Origin: Azospirillum melinis
GTDB lineage: Bacteria; Pseudomonadota; Alphaproteobacteria; Azospirillales; Azospirillaceae
DNA: 51,873 nucleotides
Direction: 5' to 3'
NCBI RefSeq assembly: GCF_013340935.1
Contig: NZ_WHOS01000050.1
Location: 1 to 51,873, forward strand
Each line of letters starts with the position of its first letter. Position 1 is the stretch's first letter. The position numbers were made by a program, and so were the translations under genes. The notes under the pieces were generated by a model. It was not told the origin of the DNA, did not search any database, and saw nothing but the letters and a program-made list of their open reading frames with translations. Shown here in pieces: positions 1 to 8,321 of this stretch.

Positions 1-63
1 CTCGCCAGCTTCAAGCCGTCGAACCAGCGAAACCTTGAACTCCAAACTTCGCTTCTCTCCCAT
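1..63 (-). CDS. IS3-type transposase OrfA, N-terminal fragment
   Basis: The minus-strand frame starts with ATG at 63 and stays open to the window edge, giving 21 residues (MGEKRSLEFKVSLVRRLEAG plus E). The RRLEAGE stretch resembles the opening of the helix-turn-helix in IS3-family OrfA proteins, which bind the element ends. A purine-rich GGAGAGG lies a few bases before the ATG and can serve as ribosome binding site. The rest of the gene is outside the window, so whether it is intact cannot be judged. The call is based on a short peptide and its position just inside a likely IS end. Confidence 0.45.
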   Translation of the reverse strand, partial: MGEKRSLEFKVSLVRRLEAGE

Positions 64-125
64 CGGTCCTCTCCATCAGAGAACCGGAACACTTTAACAC
101 TGTCTCAGTTTCAGGGGGCACTCCA
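1..125 (-). mobile_element. Partial IS3-like insertion sequence, cut by the window edge
   Basis: Read on the minus strand, the sequence from about 125 starts TGGAGTGCCCCC and runs into an A/T-richer leader with an open frame starting at 63. IS3-family ends commonly begin with TG and carry a C-rich inverted repeat, so 125 is the likely element boundary. Only one end is visible; the partner inverted repeat, target duplication and most of the transposase lie outside the window. It sits upstream of nothing obvious and points away from the hexitol operon. The IS assignment rests on the end sequence plus 21 residues of protein and is moderately secure. Confidence 0.5.
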
Positions 126-157
126 GTGGTGTTGAGTGTTTCATTTGGCCAAATGGA

Positions 158-188
158 AACGCCCTCTCCCATTGCGGGAAAGGGCGTT
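158..188. terminator. Hairpin between the IS end and the hexitol operon
   Basis: AACGCCCT at 158-165 pairs with AGGGCGTT at 181-188, and TCCC at 167-170 with GGGA at 176-179, giving a long stem with a short loop. It lies about 90 bases beyond the fructokinase stop and could end the seven-gene operon. There is no long T run, so it could equally be a member of the GC-rich hairpin repeat family seen elsewhere in the window. Confidence 0.5.
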
Positions 189-280
189 CGATACAGGTGC
201 GGATGAGGGAAACGGTGACCGGGAAATCCTAGCCCCTGGCCGGGGTGCGGACCACTGAAAGCTTCAAAATCCGCCCGGCT

Positions 281-1255
281 TCAGCGGGCCAGCAGCCGGT
301 TGACCGCGGCGCGGTCGGGCAGGGAGGGGATGGCGCCGGGGGCGGTGGTGGTCAGCGCCCCGGCAGCGTTGGCGAACCGGCAAACCTCGTGCAGCCGGTC
401 CGGGGTGAAGGCGGTCGCGGCATCTTCGAGAATGCCGGCCAGGAGTGCAGCGACGAAGGCGTCGCCGGCCCCGGTGGTGTCGACGGTGGTGACGGTCATT
501 CCCGGCACATGGGCGGACGCATCGGCGGTCAGGAAGGTGCAGCCGTTCCGGCCATGCGTCACCACCAGCAGGCGCAGGCCCTCATGCCACAGGCTGCGGC
601 CGGCGGTGTCCGGATCGGCGCTGCCGGTCAGGAATTCCAGCTCCTCGTCGCTCAGCTTGACGATGGAGGCGGCGGCGATGCCCTGGCGGATCAGGCGTTC
701 TGCCGTGTCGCGGTCGGGCCACAGGGCGAGGCGCAGGTTGGCGTCGAAGGACACCAACCGGCCATGGCGGCGCGCCGTCTCCACCGCCAGCAGGCTCGCT
801 TGGCGGGCGGCCGGGTCGATCAGGCCGATGGAGCCGGAGTGCAGCAGGCGGGCCGACGCGACGGCATCGAGATCGAGGTCGGTGGAGGAGAAGCCGGCCA
901 TCGGCTCGCCATAGAACAGGAATTCCCGATCCCCGTCCTCGTCGAGGGAGACGAAGGCGACGGGTGTCCTGGCGTCAGACACGCGGCGCAGGTGGGACAC
1001 ATCGACCCCGGCATCCGTCAACGCCCGCGCCAGGAAGCGGCCGAAGCCGTCCGCCGCGGTACGGCCCATGAAGGCGCTGCGTACCCCCAGCCGGGCCAGA
1101 CCGACCGCGACATTGGCCGGCGCCCCGCCCGGCGCCGGATCGAAGGCGCCGATCACCCCCGGTTGCGCCGGGCCGGCGGGCATGAAGTCGATCAGCACCT
1201 CTCCCAGGCACAGCACGTCGATGGGCTGCGATGCGGTGGGCGGCATAGCGGTCAT
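281..1255 (-). CDS. Fructokinase, PfkB family
   Basis: A 324-residue PfkB-type sugar kinase, a usual length for the family. The N-terminal substrate-binding motif GGAPANVAVGLARLG is at residues 43-57 and the C-terminal ATP/anion-hole motif DTTGAGDAF at about 259-267, with Asp265 the expected catalytic base. It should phosphorylate fructose in the cytoplasm. As the last gene of the hexitol operon, 14 bases after mtlK, it fits the step after sorbitol and mannitol are oxidised to fructose. The start at 1255 is chosen because conserved sequence (DVLCLGEVLIDF) begins a few residues later; a longer frame runs back into mtlK and is not credible. Ribokinase-like specificity for another ketose cannot be excluded. 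Confidence 0.9.
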   Translation of the reverse strand: MTAMPPTASQPIDVLCLGEVLIDFMPAGPAQPGVIGAFDPAPGGAPANVAVGLARLGVRSAFMGRTAADGFGRFLARALTDAGVDVSHLRRVSDARTPVAFVSLDEDGDREFLFYGEPMAGFSSTDLDLDAVASARLLHSGSIGLIDPAARQASLLAVETARRHGRLVSFDANLRLALWPDRDTAERLIRQGIAAASIVKLSDEELEFLTGSADPDTAGRSLWHEGLRLLVVTHGRNGCTFLTADASAHVPGMTVTTVDTTGAGDAFVAALLAGILEDAATAFTPDRLHEVCRFANAAGALTTTAPGAIPSLPDRAAVNRLLAR

Positions 1256-1269
1256 GGCGGGCAAGTCCT

Positions 1270-2745
1270 TCAGTTGGATCCGCCGGCATAGCGGGTGAGC
1301 ACGGCGCGGGTGCCGTCCGTCCACAGGGCGCGCAGGGCGGCGGAGAAGGCGTCGCGGAAGATTTGCGACTTGCCGACCTCGCCGTAGATGTCCTCCTGGT
1401 CGAGCCAGACGGTCGGTTCGGTGCGGGCCTTGGCGGCGACCTGGGTCAGGCGGTCCCAGTTGGGGTCGTTCGGCTCGATCGGCTGGCCGTCGTCGGTTGT
1501 CCCGAAGCAGTAGCGGCACCACAGCGCCGATTCCAGGGCCAGCCCCTCGATGCCGGCGCCGGCCTTCAGGCGGTCGGCGATGGACGGGACGATGAATTTC
1601 GGCTGGCGGTTGGAGCCGTCGAGGCAGAGCCGGCGGATGGTGTCCTTGATCTTGGGGTTGGCGAAGCGGCGCTCGATGATCCCGAAATAGGAGTGCAGGT
1701 CGGTGCCGGGCACCGGCGGCACGGTCGGGATGATCTCCTCCCGCTCGACCTTTTGCAGGAAGCCGCGGATCAGCGGGGTTTCCATCGCCTCATGGGCGTA
1801 GGTGATGCCGAGCAGGCCGGCCGGATAGGCGATCACCGCATGGCCGCCGTTCAGAATGCGGATCTTCATCGTCTCGAAGGGCGTCACGTCGGGGACGAAC
1901 TGCACGCCCACCGCCTCCAGCGCCGGGCGGCCGGCGGAGAAGCGGTCCTCCAGCACCCACTGGGTGAAGTCCTCGCAGAAGACCGGCCAGTTGTCGGCGA
2001 TGCCGAAATCGCGGTCGAGGGTCTCGCGCTCCTGCACGCCGGTGGCGGGCGTGATGCGGTCGACCATGCCGTTGGGGAAGGCAACGGAGTTTTCGATCCA
2101 GGCGGCGAGGTCGGCGTCGATCTCCCTGGCGATGCCCAGCACGGCGTTGCGGGTGACGACACCGTTGTGAGGGATGTTGTCGCAGGACATGACGGTGAAG
2201 GGCACCGTGCCGTCGCTGCGGCGGCGGGCCAGACCGGCGACGATCAGGCCGAAGACGGTGGTGGGACGGGAGGGCACGGCGATGTCGGCGCGGATCGCGG
2301 GATGGCCGGCGTCGAACCTGCCGGCGGCGTCGATGTAATAGCCGCCCTCCGTCACCGTCAGCGAGACGATGCGGATGGCCGGGTCGGCCAGCTTGGCGAT
2401 AATGGCGTCGCTGTCGCCGACCGGCAGCATGCCGACCATGGCGCCGGTGACGCGGGCGAGGCTTTGCGCGCCGGATTGTTCGACGACGGTGGTCAGCCAG
2501 TCCTGGCCTTCCAGCGCGTCGCGCATGCGCTGGTCCGACGGCATCACGCCAGCGCCGAGGATCGCCCAGTCATGGTCGCGGCCCTGGGCGAACAGGCTGT
2601 CGAGATAGACCGCCTGATGGGCGCGGTGGAAGTTGCCGATGCCGAAATGCAGGATCCCGGCGGTCAGGGCGGACCGGTCGTAAACCGGCACCGATGCCCG
2701 CGCGGCGATGTTCGGGAGGGTGGCGGCGGAAAGGGCGATGGTCAT
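1270..2745 (-). CDS. mtlK: Mannitol 2-dehydrogenase
   Basis: A 491-residue polyol-specific long-chain dehydrogenase, the typical family size, converting mannitol to fructose with NAD+. The NAD-binding loop FGIGNFHRAHQAVYLD lies near residues 34-49. The family active-site pattern Lys-x4-Asn-x2-His is visible in MKIRILNGGHA, where Lys is the catalytic base. The ATG at 2745 is preferred over an upstream in-frame start because the extra 68 residues are encoded by two hairpin repeats and are not protein-like. The gene follows smoS after a 200-base gap filled by those repeats and precedes fructokinase by 14 bases. Related polyols such as arabitol may also be substrates. Confidence 0.92.
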   Translation of the reverse strand: MTIALSAATLPNIAARASVPVYDRSALTAGILHFGIGNFHRAHQAVYLDSLFAQGRDHDWAILGAGVMPSDQRMRDALEGQDWLTTVVEQSGAQSLARVTGAMVGMLPVGDSDAIIAKLADPAIRIVSLTVTEGGYYIDAAGRFDAGHPAIRADIAVPSRPTTVFGLIVAGLARRRSDGTVPFTVMSCDNIPHNGVVTRNAVLGIAREIDADLAAWIENSVAFPNGMVDRITPATGVQERETLDRDFGIADNWPVFCEDFTQWVLEDRFSAGRPALEAVGVQFVPDVTPFETMKIRILNGGHAVIAYPAGLLGITYAHEAMETPLIRGFLQKVEREEIIPTVPPVPGTDLHSYFGIIERRFANPKIKDTIRRLCLDGSNRQPKFIVPSIADRLKAGAGIEGLALESALWCRYCFGTTDDGQPIEPNDPNWDRLTQVAAKARTEPTVWLDQEDIYGEVGKSQIFRDAFSAALRALWTDGTRAVLTRYAGGSN

Positions 2746-2786
2746 GATGGGGGGTCCTGCGGAAGTCGGCGGAGGGAGATGTGTTG

Positions 2787-2938
2787 CCCTCTCCCGTCCC
2801 GGGAGAGGGAGGGGACCCGCGCCGTCAGGCGTGGGGAGGGTGAGGGGTGGAGCAAGAATCAGAGATCCATGTCCGGATTGCCCCTCACCCTTCCCATGCT
2901 TTGCATGGGCCCCTTCCCTCTCCCGGGGCGGGAGAGGG
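2787..2938. repeat. Pair of inverted composite hairpin repeats (BIME-like)
   Basis: Unit 1 (2787-2847, plus strand) and unit 2 (2881-2938, minus strand) share one layout: CCCTCTCCC, 5 bases, GGGAGAGGG, a G-run, a second small C-rich/G-rich hairpin, then AGGGTGAGGGG. They face each other across a 33-base spacer, so each can fold alone or pair with the other. The gap between smoS and mtlK is otherwise empty. The arrangement recalls bacterial interspersed REP pairs and may adjust expression within the operon by trimming or stalling. The core hairpin recurs at other intergenic sites in the window. Confidence 0.8.
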
Positions 2939-2945
2939 AGGTTCT

Positions 2946-3731
2946 TCAACTCATCCAGTTGCCGCCGTCGACGTTGTAGGTTTGGGCGACGATGTAGTCG
3001 GCCTCCCGGCTCGCCAGGAAGATTGCCATTCCGGTCAGATCCTCCGCCCGGCCCATGCGGCCGAAGGGGACCGCCTCGCCGACCATGCGCTTCTTCTCGC
3101 CGGGCTGGAGACCCTCATGCCGGGCGAACAGGGCGTCGACGCCATCCCAATGCTCGCCGTCGACCACGCCGGGGGCGATGGCGTTGACGTTGATGCTATG
3201 CTTGATGAGATCGAGGCCGGCCGACTGGGTCAGGCTGATGACGGCCGCCTTGGTGGCGCAATAGACGCCGACCAGCGCTTCGCCGCGCCGTCCGGCCTGG
3301 GACGCCATGTTGATGATCTTGCCGCCGCGGCCCTGCGCGATCATCTGCTTCGCCACCGCTTGCAGCGTGAACAGCGTGCCTGCGACGTTGATCGAGAACA
3401 GGCGGTCGTAGCTGTCGCGGGTGATCTCGACGATGGGGGCGAGGTCGAACAGGGCGGCGTTGTTGATCAGGATGTCGATGCCGCCCGTCCGTTCCACCAC
3501 CGTGGCGATGGCGGCGTCGATCGAGGACTGGCTGGTGACGTCGAGCGCCACCGCATAGGCGCCAGGCCCGATCTCCGCCGCCGCCTTCTCCGCCGCGGCG
3601 AGGTTGATGTCGGCGATGGCGACGGTTGCACCCTCCGCGACATAGGCGGCGGCGAAGGCGCGGCCGATGCCGCGCGCGGCGCCGGTGACGATGGCCGATT
3701 TGCCGTCGAGACGCTTCATGGGACTGCTCAT
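2946..3731 (-). CDS. smoS: Sorbitol dehydrogenase, short-chain dehydrogenase family
   Basis: A classical 261-residue SDR (257 if translation starts at the second ATG, 3719). The cofactor loop TGAARGIG, the NNAA motif and the catalytic YCATK are all present, and the start RLDGKSAIVTGAARGIGRAFAAAY resembles Rhodobacter-type SmoS, which oxidises sorbitol (glucitol) to fructose with NAD+. The ATG at 3731 is preferred because AAAGGG lies nine bases upstream. It follows the transporter ATPase gene by 14 bases, so it is co-transcribed with sorbitol uptake. The specificity is inferred from operon order and sequence resemblance; galactitol or other polyols are possible. Confidence 0.88.
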   Translation of the reverse strand: MSSPMKRLDGKSAIVTGAARGIGRAFAAAYVAEGATVAIADINLAAAEKAAAEIGPGAYAVALDVTSQSSIDAAIATVVERTGGIDILINNAALFDLAPIVEITRDSYDRLFSINVAGTLFTLQAVAKQMIAQGRGGKIINMASQAGRRGEALVGVYCATKAAVISLTQSAGLDLIKHSINVNAIAPGVVDGEHWDGVDALFARHEGLQPGEKKRMVGEAVPFGRMGRAEDLTGMAIFLASREADYIVAQTYNVDGGNWMS

Positions 3732-3745
3732 CGCAATGGACCCTT

Positions 3746-4774
3746 TCATGCCACTTTCATGCCCGGCGCCGCCGCGGACTGCGCATTGCCCTGGGCGTCG
3801 AAGCGGTGGAGCTTTTCGGTTTGCGGTGTCAGCCAGACGCGGTCGCCGTGACGCACCGGGAACTCGCCGCCGGCCCGCGCCACCAGCGTGCCAATGCCCT
3901 CCACCTGCACATAGACGAAGGTGTCGGAGCCCAGATGCTCGGACACGGTGACGGTGCCGGCCCAACGGCCGCTTTCGGTCGAGAGCGTGAGATGCTCGGG
4001 ACGGATGCCGATGCAGTCGGCGCCGTCGCCGCGGGCTGACTCGCCCTCGATGAAGTTCATGCGGGGGGAGCCGATGAAGCCGGCGACGAAGCGGTTGCGC
4101 GGGCGCCCGTAAAGCTCGATGGGAGATCCCACCTGCTCGATCCGGCCGGCGTTCAGCACCACGATCTTGTCGGCCATCGTCATGGCCTCCACCTGATCGT
4201 GGGTCACATAGATCATGGTGGTGCCGAGGCTGGCGTGCAGCTCGGAGATCTCCAGCCGCATGTTGACGCGGAGTGCGGCGTCCAGGTTCGACAGCGGCTC
4301 GTCGAACAGGAAGGCGGTCGGTTCGCGGACGATGGCGCGGCCGATGGCGACGCGCTGGCGCTGGCCGCCGGAGAGCTGGCCGGGGCGGCGGTCGAGATAG
4401 TTGGTGAGGTTCAGCACCTTGGCCGCCGCCTCCACCTTGCGGTCGATGGCGGCCTTGTCGAGCCGGGCCATCTTCAGCGGGAAGGCGATGTTGTTGCGCA
4501 CGGTCATGTGCGGATAGAGCGCGTAGGACTGGAACACCATCGCCAGTCCGCGCTGGGCGGGCGGCAGGGCGGTGGCGTCCTTGCCGTCGATGCGGATGGT
4601 GCCGGACGACACATCCTCCAGGCCGGCGATCAGGCGCAGCAGCGTGGACTTGCCGCAGCCGGACGGGCCGACGAACACCACGAACTCACCGTTGCCGATG
4701 GAGAGATCCAGCGGCGGGATGACGTCGATATCGCCGAAGCTTTTGGTGACTCGGTCGAGCGTGATCTGACCCAT
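3746..4774 (-). CDS. smoK: Polyol ABC transporter ATP-binding protein
   Basis: A 342-residue ATPase of the MalK/UgpC carbohydrate subfamily that energises polyol uptake at the inner membrane. Walker A GPSGCGKST is at 36-44, the signature LSGGQ at 134-138, Walker B FLFDEP at 155-160 and the switch His in YVTHDQ. The C-terminal third forms the extra MOP/TOBE-like regulatory domain typical of MalK-type ATPases (GIRPEHL). It is third in the transporter block, 13 bases after the smoG permease, and is followed by smoS. No truncation or unusual residue is evident. Confidence 0.93.
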   Translation of the reverse strand: MGQITLDRVTKSFGDIDVIPPLDLSIGNGEFVVFVGPSGCGKSTLLRLIAGLEDVSSGTIRIDGKDATALPPAQRGLAMVFQSYALYPHMTVRNNIAFPLKMARLDKAAIDRKVEAAAKVLNLTNYLDRRPGQLSGGQRQRVAIGRAIVREPTAFLFDEPLSNLDAALRVNMRLEISELHASLGTTMIYVTHDQVEAMTMADKIVVLNAGRIEQVGSPIELYGRPRNRFVAGFIGSPRMNFIEGESARGDGADCIGIRPEHLTLSTESGRWAGTVTVSEHLGSDTFVYVQVEGIGTLVARAGGEFPVRHGDRVWLTPQTEKLHRFDAQGNAQSAAAPGMKVA

Positions 4775-4787
4775 AGCGGGTTCCCCC

Positions 4788-5618
4788 CTACTTAACGGCG
4801 CCGAAGGTCAGGCCGCGCACAAGCTGTTTCTGGCTGAACCAGCCGAGAACCAGGATCGGCGCGACCGCCATGGTCGAGGCGGCCGACAGTTTCGCGTAGA
4901 ACAACCCTTCCGGGCTGGAGTAGCTGGCGATGAAGGCGGTCAGCGGCGCCGACTGCGAGGCGGACAGGTTCAGCGTCCAGAAGGCCTCGTTCCACGCCAG
5001 GATGATGTTCAGCAGCAGGGTGGAGGCGATGCCCGGCACCGCCATCGGCAGGAGGACGAACAGGATTTCGTCGCGCAGGCCGGCGCCGTCCATCCGCGAC
5101 GCCTCCAGGATCTCGCCCGGAATTTCACGGAAGTAGGTGAACAGCATCCAGACGATGATCGGCAGGTTGATCAGCGTCAGCACGATGACCAGGCCGACGC
5201 GGCTGTCGAGCAGCCCGAAATCGCGGAACAGCAGATAGATCGGGATCAGCACGCCGACCGGCGGCAGCATCTTGGTCGACAGCATCCACATCAGCACGTC
5301 GCGGGTGCGCTTGCCGGGGACGAAGGCCATCGACCAGGCGGCGGGGACGGCGACCAGCAGGCCGAGCAGCGTGGACCCCACCGAAATGACGACCGAGTTC
5401 CAGAAATGGAGGAAGTAGTCGGAGCGCTGCTGGACCTCGCTGTAGTTCTCCAGCGTCCAGTGGAAGGCGAGGAAGGTCGGCGGGGTCGCCACCGCCTCGG
5501 CCTCGGTCTTGAAGCTGGTGAGGGCGGTCCACAGGATCGGGAAGAAGATCACGATCCCGACGGTCCAGGCGATCAGGGTCACGACCAGCTTGTGGCGGTT
5601 GGTTGCGGCGCGCGCCAT
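4788..5618 (-). CDS. smoG: Polyol ABC transporter permease
   Basis: A 276-residue MalG-type inner-membrane permease with about six hydrophobic segments, the first near residues 12-35. The cytoplasmic coupling loop EAA motif appears as EASRMDGAGLRDEILFVLLP, where it contacts the ATPase. It starts two bases after the smoF stop, which suggests translational coupling with the partner permease. With SmoF it should form the channel for sorbitol and mannitol delivered by the binding protein. Length and motif spacing are normal for the family. Confidence 0.92.
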   Translation of the reverse strand: MARAATNRHKLVVTLIAWTVGIVIFFPILWTALTSFKTEAEAVATPPTFLAFHWTLENYSEVQQRSDYFLHFWNSVVISVGSTLLGLLVAVPAAWSMAFVPGKRTRDVLMWMLSTKMLPPVGVLIPIYLLFRDFGLLDSRVGLVIVLTLINLPIIVWMLFTYFREIPGEILEASRMDGAGLRDEILFVLLPMAVPGIASTLLLNIILAWNEAFWTLNLSASQSAPLTAFIASYSSPEGLFYAKLSAASTMAVAPILVLGWFSQKQLVRGLTFGAVK

Positions 5619-5620
5619 GG

Positions 5621-6493
5621 TCAGATGTCCAGGTTGCGGCCGATCATCCTCATCAGGAAGACGGCGACGATGTTGGCGAGGACGACGGCGACGATGCCGC
5701 CCGCGGAGCCGCCGCCGACATCGAACTGCAGCAGCGACTGGGCATAGACGAGATAGGTGATGTTGGTGGTGGCGGTGCCGGGGCCGCCATTGGTCGTCAC
5801 CAGGATCTCGGCGAAGACCGACAGCAGGAAGATGGTCTGGATCAGCGTCACCACCGTCATCGCGCGCGCCAGATGGGGCAGGATGATGTGGATGAAGCGG
5901 TCGACCGCACCGGCGCCGTCCATCTCCGCCGCCTCCAGCCTTTCACGGTCGAGCGACTGCAGCGCGGTCAGCAGGATCAGGGTGGCGAAGGGCAGCCACT
6001 GCCACGTCACGATCATGATGATCGAGGACAGCGGCGCCTCGGCCAGGAAATCGAAGGGCTGGAGGCCCAGCCCCTTGGCGATGGCGGCGAACAGTCCGTT
6101 CACCGGGTTCATCAGCATGTTCTTCCACACCAGCGCCGAGACGGTGGGCATGACGAAGAAGGGCGCGATGACCAGAAGGCGGACGATGCCCCGCCCCCAG
6201 AAGGGCTGGTCAAGCAGCAGGGCCAGCCCGATCCCGCCGGCGATGGTCAGCACCAGCACCCCGCCGACCAGGGCCAGCGTGTTGCCGAGTGCGGCGAAGA
6301 AGGCCGGATCGGTGAGGAAATACTGGTAGTTCATCGTGCCGATGAACTCCTCCGTCCCCGGCATCAGCAGGTTGTAGCGCAGGAAGGAGAAGTAGAGCGT
6401 CATCACGAGCGGGATCAGCATCCAGCCGAGCAGCAGGATGACGGCCGGAGACATCGTCAGGCGCGCGGCGGCACGCGAGTGGGCGGTGGCCAT
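5621..6493 (-). CDS. smoF: Polyol ABC transporter permease
   Basis: A 290-residue MalF-type permease. Residues about 15-38 form the first membrane segment, and the EAA coupling loop is seen as EAAEMDGAGAVDRFIHIILP. It is the first membrane component after the binding-protein gene and is separated from it by 128 bases containing a hairpin. The smoG gene begins two bases after its stop. The pair is expected to assemble as a heterodimer with a SmoK dimer. Substrate assignment comes from the dehydrogenases in the same operon. Confidence 0.92.
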   Translation of the reverse strand: MATAHSRAAARLTMSPAVILLLGWMLIPLVMTLYFSFLRYNLLMPGTEEFIGTMNYQYFLTDPAFFAALGNTLALVGGVLVLTIAGGIGLALLLDQPFWGRGIVRLLVIAPFFVMPTVSALVWKNMLMNPVNGLFAAIAKGLGLQPFDFLAEAPLSSIIMIVTWQWLPFATLILLTALQSLDRERLEAAEMDGAGAVDRFIHIILPHLARAMTVVTLIQTIFLLSVFAEILVTTNGGPGTATTNITYLVYAQSLLQFDVGGGSAGGIVAVVLANIVAVFLMRMIGRNLDI

Positions 6494-6535
6494 GGCTCGA
6501 CCCTTGGGTAACGGCGTTGTGGAGCGCGGCCTTCT

Positions 6536-6570
6536 GCCGCCGTCGTCCCGGCGAAGGCTGAGACGGCGGC
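6536..6570 (-). promoter_or_regulatory. Intercistronic hairpin between smoE and smoF
   Basis: GCCGCCGTC at 6536-6544 pairs perfectly with GACGGCGGC at 6562-6570 around a 17-base loop. It lies between the binding-protein and permease genes. Such hairpins often protect the upstream message or dampen read-through so that binding protein is made in excess of permease. There is no T run, so it is not a classical terminator. Confidence 0.5.
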
Positions 6571-6621
6571 GGACAGAGGTTCTGCCGTGATCTGACAGGA
6601 CGGAAGGTCAGGCGTGACCGC

Positions 6622-7932
6622 TTACTTGATGTAGCCGGCCTTGGTCATCTCGCGGGTGGCGAGAGTCTGGGCGGTCTGCAAAGCCTGGTCGGCGGTCGTC
6701 TGACCGGCGAGCGCGGCGGAGAAAGCCTGACCCACAGCCGTGCCGATGCCCTGGAACTCGGGGATGGCGACGAACTGCACGCCGGTGTAGGGGACCGGCT
6801 GCACCGTCGGGTGCTGGGGATCGGCGGCCTGGATCGACTTCAGCGTCAGGTCGGCGAAGGGGGCCGTCTTGCGGTATTCCGGATTGGCGTAGAGCGAGCT
6901 GCGGGTGCCCGGCGGCACGTTGGCCCAGCCCTCTTCCTTGGCGACGAGGTCGAGGTAGTCCTTGGAGGTCGCCCAGGAGATGAAGGCCTGCGCGGCGTCG
7001 CCCTTCTTGCTGCTGGCGGGGATCGCGAGGTTCCAGGCCCACAGCCAGTTGGAGCGCTTGCCGAGCCCGGTGTCGGGGGCCAGGGCGTAGCCGACCTTGT
7101 CCGCCACCTTGCTCTGCGCCGGGTTGGAGACGAAGGAGGCGGCGACGGTGGCGTCGATCCACATCGCGCATTTGCCGGACTGGAACAGCGCCAGATTCTC
7201 GTTGAAGCCGTTGGAGGAGGCGCCCGGCGGGCCGGCGTCCTTCATCAGCCCGAGATATGTGGTCAGCGTCTGCTTCCACGGGTCGGTGTTGAACTGCGGC
7301 TTCCATTGCATGTCGAACCAGCTGGCGCCGAAGGAGTTCGCCATGGCGCTCAGGAAGGCCATGTTCTCGCCCCAGCCGGCCTTGCCGCGCAGGCAGATGC
7401 CGTAGACCTCGGCCTTCTTGTCGGTCAGCTTGCGCGCTGCGTCGGAGACGAAGGCCCAGGTCGGCGCCTCCGGCATGGTCAGGCCGGCCTTCTCGAACAG
7501 GTCCTTGCGGTACATGACCATCGAGCTTTCGCCGTAGAAGGGCGCGGCATAGAGCGTGCCGTCGGTGGTCAGGCCGCTGCGGATCGAGGGCAGCAGATCC
7601 TCGACGTCGTAGTTGGCGCCGAGCTTGGTCAGCGGCATCAGCCACTTCTGCTTGGTCCAGATCGGAACCTCGTAGGTGCCGATGGTCAGGATGTCGTACT
7701 GGCCGCCCTTGGCGGCGATGTCGGTGGTGACGCGCTGGCGCAGCACATTCTCTTCCAGCGTCACCCAGTTCAGCGTGATGTCGGGATGCGCCTTGGTGAA
7801 ATGCTCCGACAGCTTCTGCATGCGGATCATGTCGCCGTTGTTCACCGTGGCGATGGACAGCGTTTCCGCCTGGGCGGAGCTGCCGAGAAACGCGGCGACG
7901 GCCGCGCCGATCAAGGAAAGCGCACGCTTCAT
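6622..7932 (-). CDS. smoE: Polyol ABC transporter substrate-binding protein
   Basis: A 436-residue extracellular solute-binding protein of the MalE-like family 1, first gene of the hexitol operon. A Sec signal peptide is clear: MKR, a hydrophobic core near residues 4-17 and an AQA cleavage site before ETLSIATVNN. The mature protein should capture sorbitol/mannitol in the periplasm and hand it to SmoFG. The ATG at 7932 is chosen because it begins the signal peptide; the frame upstream is arginine-rich and overlaps the promoter leader. Transcription probably starts from the promoter at 8055-8083, next to the palindrome shared with the divergent regulator. Confidence 0.93.
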   Translation of the reverse strand: MKRALSLIGAAVAAFLGSSAQAETLSIATVNNGDMIRMQKLSEHFTKAHPDITLNWVTLEENVLRQRVTTDIAAKGGQYDILTIGTYEVPIWTKQKWLMPLTKLGANYDVEDLLPSIRSGLTTDGTLYAAPFYGESSMVMYRKDLFEKAGLTMPEAPTWAFVSDAARKLTDKKAEVYGICLRGKAGWGENMAFLSAMANSFGASWFDMQWKPQFNTDPWKQTLTTYLGLMKDAGPPGASSNGFNENLALFQSGKCAMWIDATVAASFVSNPAQSKVADKVGYALAPDTGLGKRSNWLWAWNLAIPASSKKGDAAQAFISWATSKDYLDLVAKEEGWANVPPGTRSSLYANPEYRKTAPFADLTLKSIQAADPQHPTVQPVPYTGVQFVAIPEFQGIGTAVGQAFSAALAGQTTADQALQTAQTLATREMTKAGYIK

Positions 7933-8054
7933 TCCTGTTTTCCTCCCCAAAATCCTGTCCGGCCGCGCCCTGGCTTTCGTCCCGCCGGCCCTTTGCGACT
8001 GGTCGCCCGACACCCGGATGCGATTGAGGCATTCGGTTTGTAGGGCACACCAAC

Positions 8055-8083
8055 ACTATGGCGCAGGCGGAGCGGAGCTGCAA
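8055..8083 (-). promoter_or_regulatory. Probable promoter of the smo/mtl operon
   Basis: Read on the minus strand, TTGCAG (8083-8078) and CATAGT (8060-8055) are separated by exactly 17 bases, a plausible sigma-70-type promoter. It would give a leader of roughly 115 bases before smoE. The palindrome at 8089-8103 begins five bases upstream of the -35 element, a position suited to an activator. Identified by inspection only. Confidence 0.45.
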
Positions 8084-8088
8084 TAGAT

Positions 8089-8103
8089 AAATCACATTGA
8101 TTT
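8089..8103. promoter_or_regulatory. Operator copy 1: AAATCA-N3-TGATTT palindrome
   Basis: A perfect inverted repeat AAATCA-CAT-TGATTT. A second copy at 8307-8321 differs only in the three-base spacer, and similarity extends over 22 bases (20 identical). Both copies flank the divergent promoters, so the adjacent ROK regulator is the obvious candidate to bind them. Here the site lies just upstream of the operon -35 element. Confidence 0.7.
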
Positions 8104-8306
8104 TGATATTCGGGGGCGTATGGCTCGGCCATCTGCGTGCGCGCGCGGAGAGGTGGCTCGGACAGCGGGGTTGATGGCGCAGCAGAGTTAGGGATTAAGC
8201 CGGATTTTCCGCCAGCCTTGCTCCCTTGGGGTGCCGCTTGCTACGGTGGCGAAGTTCCAAAGTTGATCGATCCAACGGCCATAACCATGGCCGAGTCGGA
8301 CTAAAT

Positions 8307-8321
8307 AAATCACTTTGATTT
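8307..8321. promoter_or_regulatory. Operator copy 2: AAATCA-N3-TGATTT palindrome
   Basis: AAATCA-CTT-TGATTT, the second copy of the palindrome, overlapping the proposed -35 element (TTGATT, 8315-8320) of the regulator gene. That placement would let a bound protein block its own transcription, while the first copy sits in an activating position. Which protein binds is inferred from location only. Confidence 0.7.
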
